DNA of 64,000 nucleotides from Dacryopinax spathularia (lineage: Eukaryota > Basidiomycota > Dacrymycetes > Dacrymycetales > Dacrymycetaceae). The stretch is from assembly GCA_037974965.1 (NCBI GenBank), contig JBBPFI010000004.1, forward strand, positions 1 through 64,000, read 5' to 3'. The notes beneath the pieces are model-generated. The model worked only from the letters and a program-made list of their open reading frames with translations. It did no database searches and was not told the origin of the DNA. Made by a program: the position numbers and the translations under genes. This document shows, piece by piece, positions 45,359 to 57,100 of the stretch; positions within the stretch are counted from its first letter, which is position 1; every line of letters starts with the position of its first letter.

Positions 45359-46093
45359 CTAGGCGTCTCTTGACACCACTGTGCCCACTTGCACTCCGGC
45401 GTTCGATAGAGAGCGTTGCGTGCGCCTTGCGGCCTGGTAAGTGACGTGCAGTTTAGCTCCATCATCCAGATACACGTCGTGTGTATCAGGCGCGACGATC
45501 TGATTATCGAGCACCAGGGCAATGGTCTTCTGGTCCACGTTATATCGTCGACAGTACGTAAGGATCGCGTCCTCGATCGTGGGATGTTGCTCGAAGCGAA
45601 ACGCCGTCATTGTGCCAGCAGCGCAAAAGTAGATCGTCCAGCTTTTGGCTGGCTCGGGACGCGCCTCTTTCTTCAGGCGAGGTACATTGGTAGGCAATCC
45701 CGCCGTCGGCAGAAAGGAGGTAGTACGCGTGTTGGCAATGACATAGAAGAACGCTCCGTCGAGGAGGAACAGGTGCCAACGGGACGATGGGACAGAAGCG
45801 CTCGACGACGTTATCAATGCGAAGGGAGGGTGTTTGTGCGGAAATAGAGAGGCAAGAGCTTGTTGAAGTCCCTGTTGCGGAAGAATGGATAACCCAGATG
45901 TTATTAGCGTTGAGCGAAGAAGGTGAAAGGGTGGAAATCTTGCCTTCCACTTATGTATGCTCTTCGTTATAGCGAGAGACATCGTCACGGGCTTCTTCGC
46001 TCGCCAGAGCTGGACGTATATGCATGCTTGATGGGCGTCTTTTCCGGGGCACACCTCCTTGAGTTCCTTTGAGCACCATTGATCGGGTGACAT
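45359..46093 (-). CDS. Orphan protein with ubiquitin-like C-terminal segment
   Basis: Single open frame, ATG at 46093 to 45359, 244 residues; an internal ATG at residue 38 (MSLAITKSIHKWKARF) is an alternative start. No signal peptide is evident. A hydrophobic stretch HLFLLDGAFFYVIANTRTT lies in the middle. The C-terminal 75 residues (TMTAFRFEQHPTIEDAILTY, CRRYNVDQKTIALVLDNQIV, TYLDDGAKLHVTY-like end) have the spacing of a SUMO/ubiquitin-like beta-grasp: a thiophilic helix, a VLDNQIV strand and a 'DDGAKLHV' final turn. There is no terminal di-glycine, so it would be a domain, not a conjugated modifier. The resemblance is by pattern only. Confidence 0.5.
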   Translation of the reverse strand: MSPDQWCSKELKEVCPGKDAHQACIYVQLWRAKKPVTMSLAITKSIHKWKARFPPFHLLRSTLITSGLSILPQQGLQQALASLFPHKHPPFALITSSSASVPSSRWHLFLLDGAFFYVIANTRTTSFLPTAGLPTNVPRLKKEARPEPAKSWTIYFCAAGTMTAFRFEQHPTIEDAILTYCRRYNVDQKTIALVLDNQIVAPDTHDVYLDDGAKLHVTYQAARRTQRSLSNAGVQVGTVVSRDA

Positions 46094-48483
46094 GTGAGAA
46101 GTATACCAATACTTGGTAAGCTAAGTATATGCTGTTGAACTGGCAGAAGACGGTGATGATATCGAGCGGTCGCACCATGCACTGCCGTGGCTCGGAGCAG
46201 AGTGTATGCGATCACGTGAAGATCCCAATGATGGCTGCCTCTTTCAACGCCCTTCACAGCAGGCCAGGTCGCTTCGTCGTCCCTTCCGCTGATCCACCAT
46301 CATGGTCCACCAGAGAGTTGCGGCCGACTGTTTCGACTTCTACAGCAGGCGATTTGAAATCGGACAGAGGGCTGGGTATGAGTGACTACACATGGGAGTG
46401 TGGTAGGTTGAACCTTCCCCCCAGTTGGTATCGGCTAATAATAAAGACAGACGCCGTCGTCTGCTAAACTTCTGCTGAGCCTTGCCAAGTCAAGGCAGCG
46501 GTACAGCTGTTCCTGTTTGAGAAGGTTTCGTAACTGAAACCTAGAGCGAAGACGCGCCCGGTTGTCGTGTCGGACTGTGTCATCCTCGCCCGTCGTCCAT
46601 TTTTAGATGTCCTCTTCGGCTGGACCGAAGATGGCATGAAGACCGGCCAGGGCGCTCAACTTTCAACCGAGATATCGGTTGGACGCCCGCAGTGCGGTAG
46701 CCCAACCATCAACCCGCTGATGCCGATAGTGGCTGGGCCGGTGGAGCTCCTTTCACGAGCGGTCATCAGGACATATCGGGTAGCGACAGAGTCGTGCTTG
46801 TGAAGGCTGTCGAAACTGTCGCTCTACGGCAGTTCGCACGACAGCCTTTGTCGGGATCGCCGGATCCGGATCACCGATGTCTAGGAGCCTCGTTCAAGAC
46901 TGCGCATGTTGAGTGCGGAGTCGCTCCGATGCGAACAGTCATCTATCGTCGGTCCCACTCGCACCACATCCTCCAGACTGATGTGAAGTCTGCTAGCGCG
47001 ATTTAGCAGCCCACGGGCAGATTCGTGTTCTCAGCCTGTATGTGGTCGAAGCTTCCACGGGAGCGACTGGTAGACTCGATCCCGAAAGGCGCCGAGTACT
47101 TGGAACCGATGCTGATGGTCGGTGGCGATGAAGACAGTAACATGAAGGTGCACGAACACCATCGAAATCGATCAAGAAGATCAAGGGCGTCGCGATGTCT
47201 TCACCGGTACGGCGTCACGGGCGAGATCTGCTGTCCCCTTCCTCCGGCTGTCTCAATTCACCGATGTCGCCGAGGACGATTGACAATGCGGCTTCTCCGA
47301 TGCAAGGGGAATGACGCTCGAGCAGGGCCGAAGCGACTGCGCCGACTGATATTTGTGCAAGATTCTTCCGTAGTCTGCATCACAATGAGCGAGAGAGCCT
47401 ATTCACATTCCTCGGTCGAAACGACAGCGCCTTCTTCAACCGAATTGTGAACGGTTGTGAACCGCGATCTGTAGCTGTTTATGGATCTTCTCGACGCCGG
47501 ACTCGAAAGGAAGGCATTGTTCCGCGGTTGTGAGCGGTTGTTGCGAGGATCTTGCGTACGCCAATGCAAGCCAGTTATCTGAGGGCCAGCCTTCCGCGGA
47601 CCATGCTGGCCAACCGAAGTTTGCAGAGGACCGAAGAGTATGCGATGCACCGTATCCCGAAGTGACGTTGGTCAATGCACCGCCTTTAAAAGTTGCGGGG
47701 CACACGTGTGGCAGATGAAGATGACGGTAAGAAATCAGCGACGGAATCATGCAAAACGGTGCAAAAGCGCTAGAGAATAGCTGCAAGGTCTTGACAGCTG
47801 TTCTTTTGGAGTTCGGGCGTTTGAAGGTCTGCAAGGTCAGTTCAATTGGCGGGTACGCAATGTAAGCATGTGATTGTGACGGAACTTTCCAAGTACCGCA
47901 TCTGAATATAGCTCTCTGAGATGGTGATGGGATCGCGCAGTTGCCATCATCAAATCCCTCTTTCAGAGTTAGCGAGATGACCGACAGTTGGGGCTGTTCA
48001 TGTGGAGATGAAGCGATACATTGTTTCCATCAGGATCCAGTCTCGAAACGGTACCCCGCGCCTGACCATCCTCCTGGGCGCATTTCCTGGGCGATTAAAA
48101 TGACGGCGAGCGCTACCTTTGGCAAATGGAACACGATTTGGACGAGATTCTTGGAGTGAACTGGGCGATCGTGGTGGCGTCCTGCGACCGGCGAGCGAAC
48201 CCGAATACCGTGCAATATTTTAGCAGATTGTGCATGAAGCTGCGAGGTACACGCCGAAGAACGACGAGGCGCGGGATGGAGTGTCGTGCGGTTTTCCCAC
48301 CTAGGCCCTTTGGATCCCGCTATTCCGCCTTGGCAGCCTCTGTTGGCGCCTGATAGGTCCTGTCGTCCCAGGCGGATCTTCCGCAAGTGTGCTGCTATGC
48401 GGAAATAGCTCTGATGTATAAAAGTGGTCATGAAGACCATGAAGCGAGGTCGACTGACGTCTCCTAATTGACCACCCAGCAAA
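46094..48483. other. 2.4-kb gene-poor region with SDR copy 4 promoter
   Basis: No gene recognised. Short frames lack starts or splice logic. Several related words occur (CGGTTGTGA near 47451 and 47527), and a 7-bp inverted repeat AGGTTTC/GAAACCT lies near 46523-46542. TATAAAAG at 48417-48424 is a clear TATA box 60 bases before the SDR copy 4 ATG. Confidence 0.45.
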
Positions 48484-49388
48484 ATGGCACCCACGGTTTA
48501 CCTCGTTTCTGGCGCTACTCGTGGCATTGGTATGTCTCGTTGTGCAATCATTTGGTTGCGATGTTGACGGAAACGGAAGGCCTCGCAATCGTAACGCAGC
48601 TGGCTGAACGTGACGACGTCGTTATCTTTGCCGGTGCTCGTGATACGTCGAAAGCGGCCAGTTTGGAGGAACTGCAGGCTAAGCACCCCGGGAAGATCCA
48701 CATCGTCAAGCTGGTGTCTGCCGACAAGGCGGACGCTGAGGCTGCTGCTGCAAAGATCAAGGAGACTGCGGGAAAGCTCGACGTCGTGATCGCCAATGCT
48801 GGGCTGAACACCTCACATCTTCCTCCGACGGAGGTGTCCCTCGAGGCCGTGAGGGAGCACTTCGATGTACGCCTGCTAATCTTCAATATCAGTAAGATTA
48901 CTGAGCCTTGATACAGGTAAACGCACTTGGGCCCCTCGCTCTATTCCAAGCCACGTATCCGCTGCTTGAGGCTGCGGACGAGCCCAAGTTCGCTATCATC
49001 TCCTCCATCCTCGGCAGCACCACCATTGGCCCCAGGATACCCACGGAGATTCTCCCGTACGGCATGAGCAAGGCGGCCGCCAACTGGCTCGTCTCCAAGC
49101 TGTACTATGCCTATCCGAAGCTGGGTACGTCGCCTAGTCGTTTCGGCCAGAAAGCGAGCTGATCGAGGTTGTCATCGCGTAGTTGCCATTCCCGTCCATC
49201 CTGGACATGTTGCCACCGACCTCATGGCCCAAGGCCTGAAGCACGCTTCTACTGAGCTGGCATCCAAGGTGCCGCTCATCACTCCGCAGGAGAGCGCTAC
49301 CGCCGTCTTGAAGATAATTGACTCTGCAAAGAAGGATGAGGGTGGGCTGAAGTTCGCGAGCTACGACGGTGCTCTGCTGCCTTGGTGA
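48484..49388 (+). CDS. Short-chain dehydrogenase, SDR copy 4
   Basis: Exons 48484-48529, 48580-48866, 48917-49124 and 49183-49388; the joints fall at the same codons as in copies 1-3 and 6. MAPTVYLVSGATRGIG (cofactor loop), VVIFAGARDTSKAASLEELQ, LDVVIANAGL, FAIISSILGS, LPYGMSKAAANWLVSKLYYA (catalytic Tyr/Lys), IPVHPGHVATDLMAQGL and the end ALLPW. About 245 residues. Expected NAD(P)H-dependent oxidoreductase, substrate unknown. TATA box at 48417. A MITE begins 143 bases after its stop codon. Confidence 0.92.
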
Positions 49389-49520
49389 GGTGGTGGGACG
49401 ATCATTTCACCGGCGCGTCGAGCAGAGATAGCATGAGTTGTATGATATCCATATTTTTAACGAATCAGAATTGTGATTGTACTTTTCAAAGAGAGACCGG
49501 ACGACGGCCAACGACGCGTC

Positions 49521-49531
49521 CTCGCTGTTTG
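49521..49531. repeat. Left target-site duplication of the MITE
   Basis: CTCGCTGTTTG, identical to 50106-50116 on the other side of the element. Confidence 0.85.
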
Positions 49532-50105
49532 AGGTAATTCCTCCGATGCCCCCTCTGCGGAGGTGCGCTTCCTACAATGCCCCCTCCAGGGTCTATTTCC
49601 TCGGCTGCCCTCCGGCATCCCTATTTGCGACTTAATCTAAGGGTTTCCCGGCATACAAGTGAGAATTTAGTGATTAAGTTTTCTTAAAGACAATGCTATT
49701 AGAAAGCTTCGGCACAACAATTCTGTCTTAACCAAAAGTGGCTGCTGAGGCAATCTGTAATCTTATGGTATTGTGCCTCCTTCAAAAGATATAAGTAATA
49801 GCTTTGAATTCCTGGGGTATTTTGCTCCTTTAAGTCCGCCCACAATCCCACTTTAAGATGGCCACAAAGTAGAAAATGGTAAACTTAGCTTCTTCGCGGC
49901 TCTCAACTTGGCAAGCTTCTTTTGGCAGCGGAGACTTCTAAAAACACCGTTATTTGCTATTGAAATTGTCTTGTTTACAACTTATTGGTCTTATGCAGAG
50001 CCTCACCACCCTTAACTGCGACACAGGGGGCATTCTAGGCAGAAAGACCCCGGGAGGGCATTCCAGGAATTGCGCTCCTGAGAGAGGGCATCGGAGGAAT
50101 TACCT
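49532..50105. mobile_element. Non-autonomous DNA transposon (MITE), 574 bp
   Basis: The element starts AGGTAATTCCTCCGATGCCC and ends with the exact reverse complement of those 20 bases; similarity of the two ends continues imperfectly for about 65 bases. Near each end a motif of the form TTCCTnnnATGCCCCCTC recurs about every 28-32 bases (left starts at 49538, 49569, 49597; mirrored copies on the right). These look like transposase-binding arrays. The interior is AT-richer and has no ORF. An identical 11-bp sequence flanks both sides, as expected for a target duplication; 9-11 bp duplications are typical of Mutator-like elements. A transposase must come from elsewhere. Confidence 0.88.
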
Positions 50106-50116
50106 CTCGCTGTTTG
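50106..50116. repeat. Right target-site duplication of the MITE
   Basis: CTCGCTGTTTG, second copy of the 11-bp duplication. Confidence 0.85.
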
Positions 50117-50360
50117 CTGACCAAGCAGCCACGTCGACCGAGAAGCCGTTCGAAGGGTCGTCAGAACCGACCATCTTAATCCAGTCATCGTCTCCCCTGA
50201 CCTCGGTTCTGGTTATTGGCGTGGTCATTGAAATGACTCGCTGCGTCTGTGCGGTCTTGAACTTGCACTGTGCAGAGCGGACGTGCTCTTGTAGGGGCCG
50301 GTTGGTGCGGTCGCAACTGTAGTGCAATTGGGTGGAACTTGAACTCGGAGTTCCTGCCTC

Positions 50361-50988
50361 GGACGGTGCGCTTCGTCCCCGACGCTAACCGGCATTGGTG
50401 CGTCTCCTATGGATCATGAGTGTTTGGCATCGGACTGACAATCCCTGTAGGTTTCGGGCTTGTCCCCGAACTACGCGCTCTTGGCGATGCGGTCGTCTTC
50501 TTCGCCTGCGCGCGTGATTCGTTCAATGTTCTCCGCCTTCCAAAGCTCTCTAGCAGGCATCCAGGCAAAGCGCATATTACCCATATTGTCGCTGCAGACC
50601 GTCCGAGCAATGATGCTGCAGTGATGAAGGTGAAAGGCAATAGCTTCGAGCCATCGCTGGACCTGTCCGTGGACAGCATGCTGGAACACTATGAGGTACC
50701 GCAACCACTTTGCCAATATAGTGCTCCCCAACTGATGAAGTCGCAAGTCAACGCCGTGAGCCCGCTTGTTCTCTTTGGAGCTTCCTATGCTCTGTTGAAG
50801 GCTAGCAGTGCCGAACCAAAGTTAATCGTCGTCTCGTCGTTCATGGGTAGCAATCACGGATCTCCGACTTTCCGCTCATCTTGCTCGAGGAGACCCGCGC
50901 GTGACATCCTGCGGGTCGTCGATGCTGCCAGCGACGCGATGAGACGTCGCCCTTGAGGAGCTATGATGGAGGTAGCTTCCCTTGGTAG
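50361..50988 (+). pseudogene. Decayed short-chain dehydrogenase, SDR copy 5
   Basis: Remnant of the same SDR family between copies 4 and 6. Recognisable pieces: an eroded first exon end (GCTAACCGGCATTG with donor GTGCGT, two bases short of the intact copies), exon 2 with VVFFACARDSFNVLRLPKLS and HPGKAHITHIVAADRPSNDA, LSVDSMLEHYE, exon 3 with VNAVSPLVLFGASYALLKAS and KLIVVSSFMGS, and a C-terminal SYDGGSFPW followed by TAG at 50988. Missing: the start exon, the stretch with the NAG motif, and the whole YxxxK catalytic region between 'GSNHGSPTF' and 'RDILRVVDAASDAM'. Frames between the pieces do not agree. It cannot encode an active enzyme. Confidence 0.8.
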
Positions 50989-52104
50989 GCATCTACCTTT
51001 GCAGTCCCGCAGGTGTGCAAAAAGAGGGTGCAGGGACGGAGCAAGGGAGCAGTCTCCCCGCTGTGTGGACTATAAAAGGAAATGATCGAGGTCATTGATC
51101 TCCACCTCGGCGATACGCCGTGCGACGTATTACCAAAGCGACCCACGGGGAAGCTTTTGAAGGACAACGGCGTGTCCCTTTCGCTGAGTTACGTATTCCA
51201 TCTTGGTACGTAACCCTGTTCTTGCTCGTTCTACCAGCTTGCACTGTTAATGCTGACTCACCCTTTGGTAGACAGTTGGTAGACACTTGTCCTATGGTCT
51301 CCGACCTCCGAAAGCCAACCGACTGTATTTTCCCGCGGATATCTGTGGGCGCAAGCCGCTCTCCGAGGGGTTCCGTCAGTGTTTATTTCCAAATCGGGCG
51401 CTAGTCGAGTCTCTGAGGCTGGTAACCCCGCCACGCCCCGGCTGATTCAGCATTTTGATATCTGGGATTACGTTCCGGACATGTGCAGAGCATCTGGCGC
51501 AAATCCGAGCTATTCGATTCGATGGAGAGCCCATGGCTGTCCACGACGTCGCCATGTCTATCGCGATGACGCCTACGTCCAGCACGTTCGAGGCGCGGAC
51601 GCGTCAGTGTTAATTCCGGCTTGGTCAGCATATCTTCGAACAGCCACGGAACTTCGCTTGATAAGCAGAATCCCGAACAGGAAGAGGGCGTGGGCGGTCT
51701 ACAGTCTGTTTGCCACCTTAGAGGCAGAGGATCGAAGGTGAGGGTTCAGAGCACGTGACCCCGATCGAGCAGTGCATTTGCTGAGTAAGCCCTTTAGGGA
51801 TAGCTAGTTGGTTGTCTCTTGCCCTCAATCATGCCAAAACCGGTTGACTGCTTGGAGGGTATACCCTGTGAGGAGGAAGCGTAGACGTGCAACCTCCGCC
51901 CTGATGGAAGCAATGCTCACTAAGCAGCCCCCCGACATTGCTGAGGGAGTTGCGCGTCGTTTTCTTCATCGACCTCGACCTTTTCCAGGACATAAAAGGC
52001 AGCACATCTGAGGGTAACTTCGAACCAACATGCACCGAAATCTCCACAGATCGCCCACCATTCGCCTCAAAAAGTTCTTCACAAAGCTCTTCCACATCTC
52101 ACAC
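50989..52104. promoter_or_regulatory. Spacer with two TATA boxes
   Basis: TATAAAAG at 51071-51078 and CATAAAAG at 51991-51998; the second lies about 110 bases before the SDR copy 6 ATG. After the first, an ATG at 51081 opens MIEVIDLHLGDTPCDVLPKR and may splice (GTACGT donor near 51206) to a frame ending VSVYFQIGR at 51404, but the TATA is too close to this ATG. No family recognised. Confidence 0.4.
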
Positions 52105-53017
52105 ATGGCTCCTACCGTCTACCTCATCGCTGGTGCCAGCCGCGGAATCGGTATGTTGAGCAGAATGTTTCGGCTCTTCGTATCTTAGCTAACCCGCTTA
52201 CAGGCCTCGCTGTCGTTAGTCAGCTTGCAGCACGTGAGAACACGGTTGTCTTCGCCGGCGCTCGCAATCCTGCGGGCGCCCAGGAGCTCCAGGCCCTCCA
52301 CACCAAGTACCCAAGCAAGGTCCACGTCGTCAAGCTGGCTGCCGCCAACACTGCCGATAACGAGGCCGCTGTCGCCGAGATCAAGAAGACCGTCGGTCGC
52401 CTTGATGTTGTGTTCTTCAACGCCGGCCAGGGCGATCGTTATGCCCCTGGTGCCGAAGCGTCTCTCGATGTTGCGCGCGAACACTTCGAGGTAAGCACCT
52501 TCTGCTAGATGTATGCCGTGCCACCGCTCTAACACTCGTCTTCCAGACCAACGCGATCGGACCCCTTGCCCTCTTCCAGGCTACCTGGCCCCTGCTGAAG
52601 GCGAGCACGGAGACGCCAAAGTTCTTCGTCACGACTTCTATCCTGGGGAGCATCGAACTCGCAACCAAGTGGCCGTGGCCCACTTTGGTGTATGGTGCTA
52701 GCAAGGCTGCCGCTAATTTCATCACGGCCAAGCTTTGGTACGAGTATCCTACTTTGAGTACGTGCGGCCGCCCTTTTGCATGGAACGAACCCTTCTAATC
52801 AGACCATCATTGTCTAGTCTCCATTCCGCTGCATCCCGGTGTCGTCAAGACCAAGGTCGCCGAGGACTTGGCTGCCGTCTCCCCCGGCTTCAGCGACCTT
52901 CCTCACATCACCCCCGAGGAAAGTGCCAAGGGCCTCCTCAAGATCATCGACAATGCCAAGCGCGACGAGGCTGGTCCCAAGCTGACCAACTACGACGGTA
53001 CTACGCTTCCCTGGTAA
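52105..53017 (+). CDS. Short-chain dehydrogenase, SDR copy 6
   Basis: Exons 52105-52150, 52204-52490, 52547-52757 and 52818-53017, again with the shared intron positions. MAPTVYLIAGASRGIG, VVFAGARNPAGAQELQALHT, LDVVFFNAGQ (a variant of the NAG strand: FFNAG), FFVTTSILGS, TLVYGASKAAANFITAKLWY with the catalytic Tyr/Lys, PLHPGVVKTKVAEDL and the end TTLPW. Codon usage is more C-ending than in the other copies (GCC, GTC, AAG), which may mean higher expression. NAD(P)H-dependent oxidoreductase, substrate unknown. Promoter box CATAAAAG at 51991. Confidence 0.92.
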
Positions 53018-54174
53018 ACACCAGCTAGATCCCTCGTACATCATGTAGTCTGCCTACCAAGTTCTCGTTAAGCCATAGATTGTTGTGTGCCCTCGGCTGT
53101 GCGTCGAATTGGCTGTTCAATTGCGCTCGGTGTGTCTCCATGAGGCTTCATAAGCGCGATTCGAGACCGCGGCAGATCTCCATCGAACCCAAACTACAGC
53201 TGTCCAACAAGCTTGGTCCATGGAGAGGGACTCTGACCTTTCGGAAGCACGGTCTCAAATACAGCGATTCGGCGGCGAAACGAGAGATGCAGCGAGCTCA
53301 GCTCCTAATCCTACTTCTCAAGCCAGCCCGCCCAAGTCGGACAAGCTTTGGCAGAAGCTGGTCCTTGCAGCGTGACAGATAGAAGTACAGGCATGAAAGG
53401 AGGCGTAACAGGCCAAAGGACGGAAGACTTCCAAGGCAAAGAAGAGCGTCGACTAGCAGGTTCCTGTCGCTTTGGTGGTTCATGTATTGAGCCAGCATAT
53501 GAGAGCACTCCCAAGGCAAGTTTGTTGATTTCTTGAACCACCTGATTATTCAGCAGCTAGTTGACAGATGTAGGTTCTGGCTATCTGAGAGAGTTGCGGA
53601 CAGCGATCATCGGACGAACGAGCACCTTTGGTCCGGTTGTCGAAGAAATTGCTGTAGACTCGTCGCCCGGCGTTAACGAGTTGAGGACGCGTCATTGCTT
53701 TCTATCGGATATAATCAGGATTCAAGCACTGATTACGAAGCAGAGAACGGGGCAGGAGCAACTCTCCAGGCGACGTGTGGGCAACATCAGGAAGCGCGCA
53801 GCGAGCTACGTAGGACTACAGGAGCTTCGTAGCGCTAGTAGCACTCCTTGGCTACGGTAGCTGTACCATAGTCTATAGGGTCCGACTCCATTCTTGTAGA
53901 CTTTCTTCATTCTTTGGAGGTTCCATGGTAGTGCTATGAGACCTCCCCCGGAAGTTCCTGTGGAGCCAGAGTGTTCTCGTAGACTCTATGTCGCACTACG
54001 GTCGCTTCGTCTTAGCCCTGTTGCGTCTCCCGTACAATGCCGTAGACGGGAATGGAGATGCTACTACAAGCAGGTCATCACTACCCAAAACCGGTCCCTC
54101 ATACGCGCATTCTTTATGCATTCATTCCATTCTGGATCGCGGCACTAGGGACAGAAGAGGAGGAAGAACGTATG
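53018..54174. other. 1.15-kb region, no supported gene
   Basis: Open stretches occur (for example SSAPNPTSQASPPKSDKLWQ near 53300, and ELRTAIIGRTSTFGPVVEEI near 53590) but no start, splice pattern or family links them. They may be remnants. Nothing else is seen. Confidence 0.35.
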
Positions 54175-57100
54175 CTAACGCAAGCCCGGAATGAATAGCT
54201 TCTTGGTTGCTGATTGTTTGTCCCGGGCTTCCTGTGCCTTTCCCTCGGATTGAAGGAGAGTGCTGCGTGGTGATCGTTAGTACACATCTAAACAAAGCAG
54301 GTCGGAAACCCACCTCGCTTTAGTAGTCAGCGCGATTTGCATCTCCCGGCATTCCTCTCGCTTTTGTCTCCTCATCGCTTCGAGATTCGCCAGGACAGTC
54401 TCATAAACTGATCGAGTGGCGTCATTCGATTCGAAGTGGCGCATGACGAAATAGCCGGTTTGCCATTCAGCCAATGCATGGTGGAGCTAGTACGACGTTA
54501 GCTTGCCAGGGACTATCTTGAGAGCGTCAGGCTTACTGCAGTGACCGTCAGAGCAATAAGGACCGCAGGAACAGGGTTGAACACGTCGCGATATTCAGGC
54601 AGAAGCGCATCACCGCAGGCCCCTTTATTCCAGAATTGATAAGCGAGCACATGGACCAGAGCGTATTGAAGAAAAGCGCCAGTATGTTCGAGGTAAAAGT
54701 CTTCTTTGCTCTTGTTTGCCACTTGCAAGAAGTAGTTACTCGCGGTCGCGCTAGTGAAGACAAAGGTATAATCCTGCAAAAGCCACCGGATCTTCGCCTT
54801 GACCTCGTCCACGTTGCCCTCCAGAGCCCATTTATAGGCAATCAAAACCGCCTTCTCCGCTTTCTCTTTCATTTGGCTACGAAGCCATCCGCCAACATCA
54901 CCGATCTGCGGTAGTTTGGGTCAGCCGCTGACGAGTCCACAGAAATAAGGGCGCACCACTCTTTCCTGTCCGGGATAAAGTTCGAAGTCAATCAGGGCTG
55001 GATCCACACGGGCTCGTTCTCTAGCATAATTGTTCGCGCCGCCAGCGCACAGCCTGATCAATTCCAGTTCGCGCTTCTTATCTGGGTATGGCTCCAAGGT
55101 AGCCATGATCACTCTCATTCTCTTTTTGGCCTCCGTAAGGGTGTTCTTCATGGCGGGGGAGTATGCTCGGAGAAGTTTAGGATTGACGCCAGGAACAAGA
55201 TGAATACGAGTAGAATCGGCTGATGGCTCAGCAGAACCATTTCGCATCACGGTATGGGCGTTTCGGCTGCTTCTGGCTTGGAGATCCTTCTTTCGAAGAT
55301 GAAGAATGAGTGCTTGCGCATCCTGCAACAAACATGTCAGCAAAAGAGCGCGAATCGGCGGAGGGCGATACCATGTTCTGTACAGCATCTTCCTGAAGCT
55401 GGCTCTCAGTCAGAAGGAGACGTCTTTTCTTATTGCGATTCTGCGAAGGCACATTCGCCTACCGTCAGCATGGTTGCAATTCACTGCGCGGGAAGCGTTT
55501 CGCACCTGGTAAAAGTCGTTGGTCGCCGGTTCGCGGCCCTGTTCGTCCTCCGGGTCGTCCAGGTCTTGCTCAAGCGCACGCGCCAGCTTTTCCGTATCTT
55601 CAAAGCTTTCGACGACTGGGAGGGCACAGCCGGTAGGCAGTCTATCGGGGTCGCGCTGCCTCTTCTTGCTATGCTGCTGGGCCCACGTTAGTCGACCAAA
55701 TCAAGACTTGCAAGTAGCCTCGTACGGGCGCTTGACCGGCAGTTCGTGCTCCCTCAGGCTTAGATCAGTGTCCGTACATCGAACGTCATGTTGAGCAACG
55801 CACCTGATCGCCTCGCGGCCTGATAATCGCTCGCAACTCGGACAGAAACTACAGCCTCATTGTCAGCTATTAGCTTACTGCAACGTAGTTCCAATCGCAC
55901 ATACCCGTTCAGGTCCAACGTCTCCCTCCTCCATATAATCCAGATCCTTATCCATGCCTTGCCCGCCAAGACCTTCCTCAACTGTATCGTGATCTGCCTC
56001 CTCATCGTCCCTTCGCTCGTTCTCATCGCTCCCCTCCCTTTCGTCCTCCCAAGCATCCTGAAATCCCTTCTCTGAGAGATCCAGCTCGTCCCCAGCCACA
56101 TCGATTGTAGTCTCGACATCCAGAATGGTCGCTGACATACCAGGGCGTCGTCCTTGAATTTGCCCGTAGATTCGACACTCGTTCGCTTGCTCAGAACGCG
56201 AGGTGCTGGCGGTCCTGCGGTTTGAACTTCTAATTGTCAGCTGCGATAGGTGAAATTTATACGGGCGGATCTTACCGAAGTGATTGGGCCTCTAGAGCTT
56301 TGAAGTCAACGGCCAGAGGAACTTGGTAGTTGCGGAAACAACGCACGATTTGGAACAATGGTCCTAGAGACGTGATAGGCACGGGACCAGTCTTCGCCAC
56401 CTTCTCCCGCGGCTGTCGCTGAAGAAGGACAATGAGCTCGTCAAAGTAGCTTAACTCGTCTACTGTCTCACCTGGTTTGCGCTCGGTCTGCAAGCTCTGC
56501 TAAACAACGTGCTCTCCATGTTCACCGCTGACAAATGTTAGCGAGGTCGTCTCTGATGCTATCGAAGCGAAACCTACACGAGGTGTCTGATTGACCGTCA
56601 TCATCCACTTCAACGGGGTCATCCTCTTCTGGCGGCACATCGCTTTGATCGAGCTGGCTCTCTTCCTGGATATCTGGCACTTCATCGCGATAGCTCTGTA
56701 TTACCTACCGTCGGTATGACCTGCGCGTGTTGCTGCGAATGCTGCGTACCTCTCGCTCGTGGACTCGACTACCTCTAGTTCTTGTTACTGTCGGCGGCCG
56801 CGGGAGTACAACTGAAGCCGAGGAAGCCTCTTGTGAAAGTGGGAAAGACATAGGCGGTATCGCTTCGCTGTCGACTTCTGCTGATCGTACTGCTAGCACT
56901 TTGTAGGCTGAAGAGCGGATGAAGTTGCGGAGCAGTTCCGTACCGATGCCTCCAGATTCCCCTTCGACTTCAGGACTAAGCTCAGTTCTGCCGGTGGATC
57001 GCGTTCGCTTGCCCTGCTCTTGATCAGCGCTGTTCCTGACTCCTTGCTATAGCGTGGTACCACCATTACCTTTTTTCCATAAGTCTTCACCACCTGCTTC

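Noticed and set aside
53050-54170. Possible retrotransposon remnant
   Set aside because: Some frames look coding, but no protease, reverse transcriptase or integrase motif and no long terminal repeats are seen.
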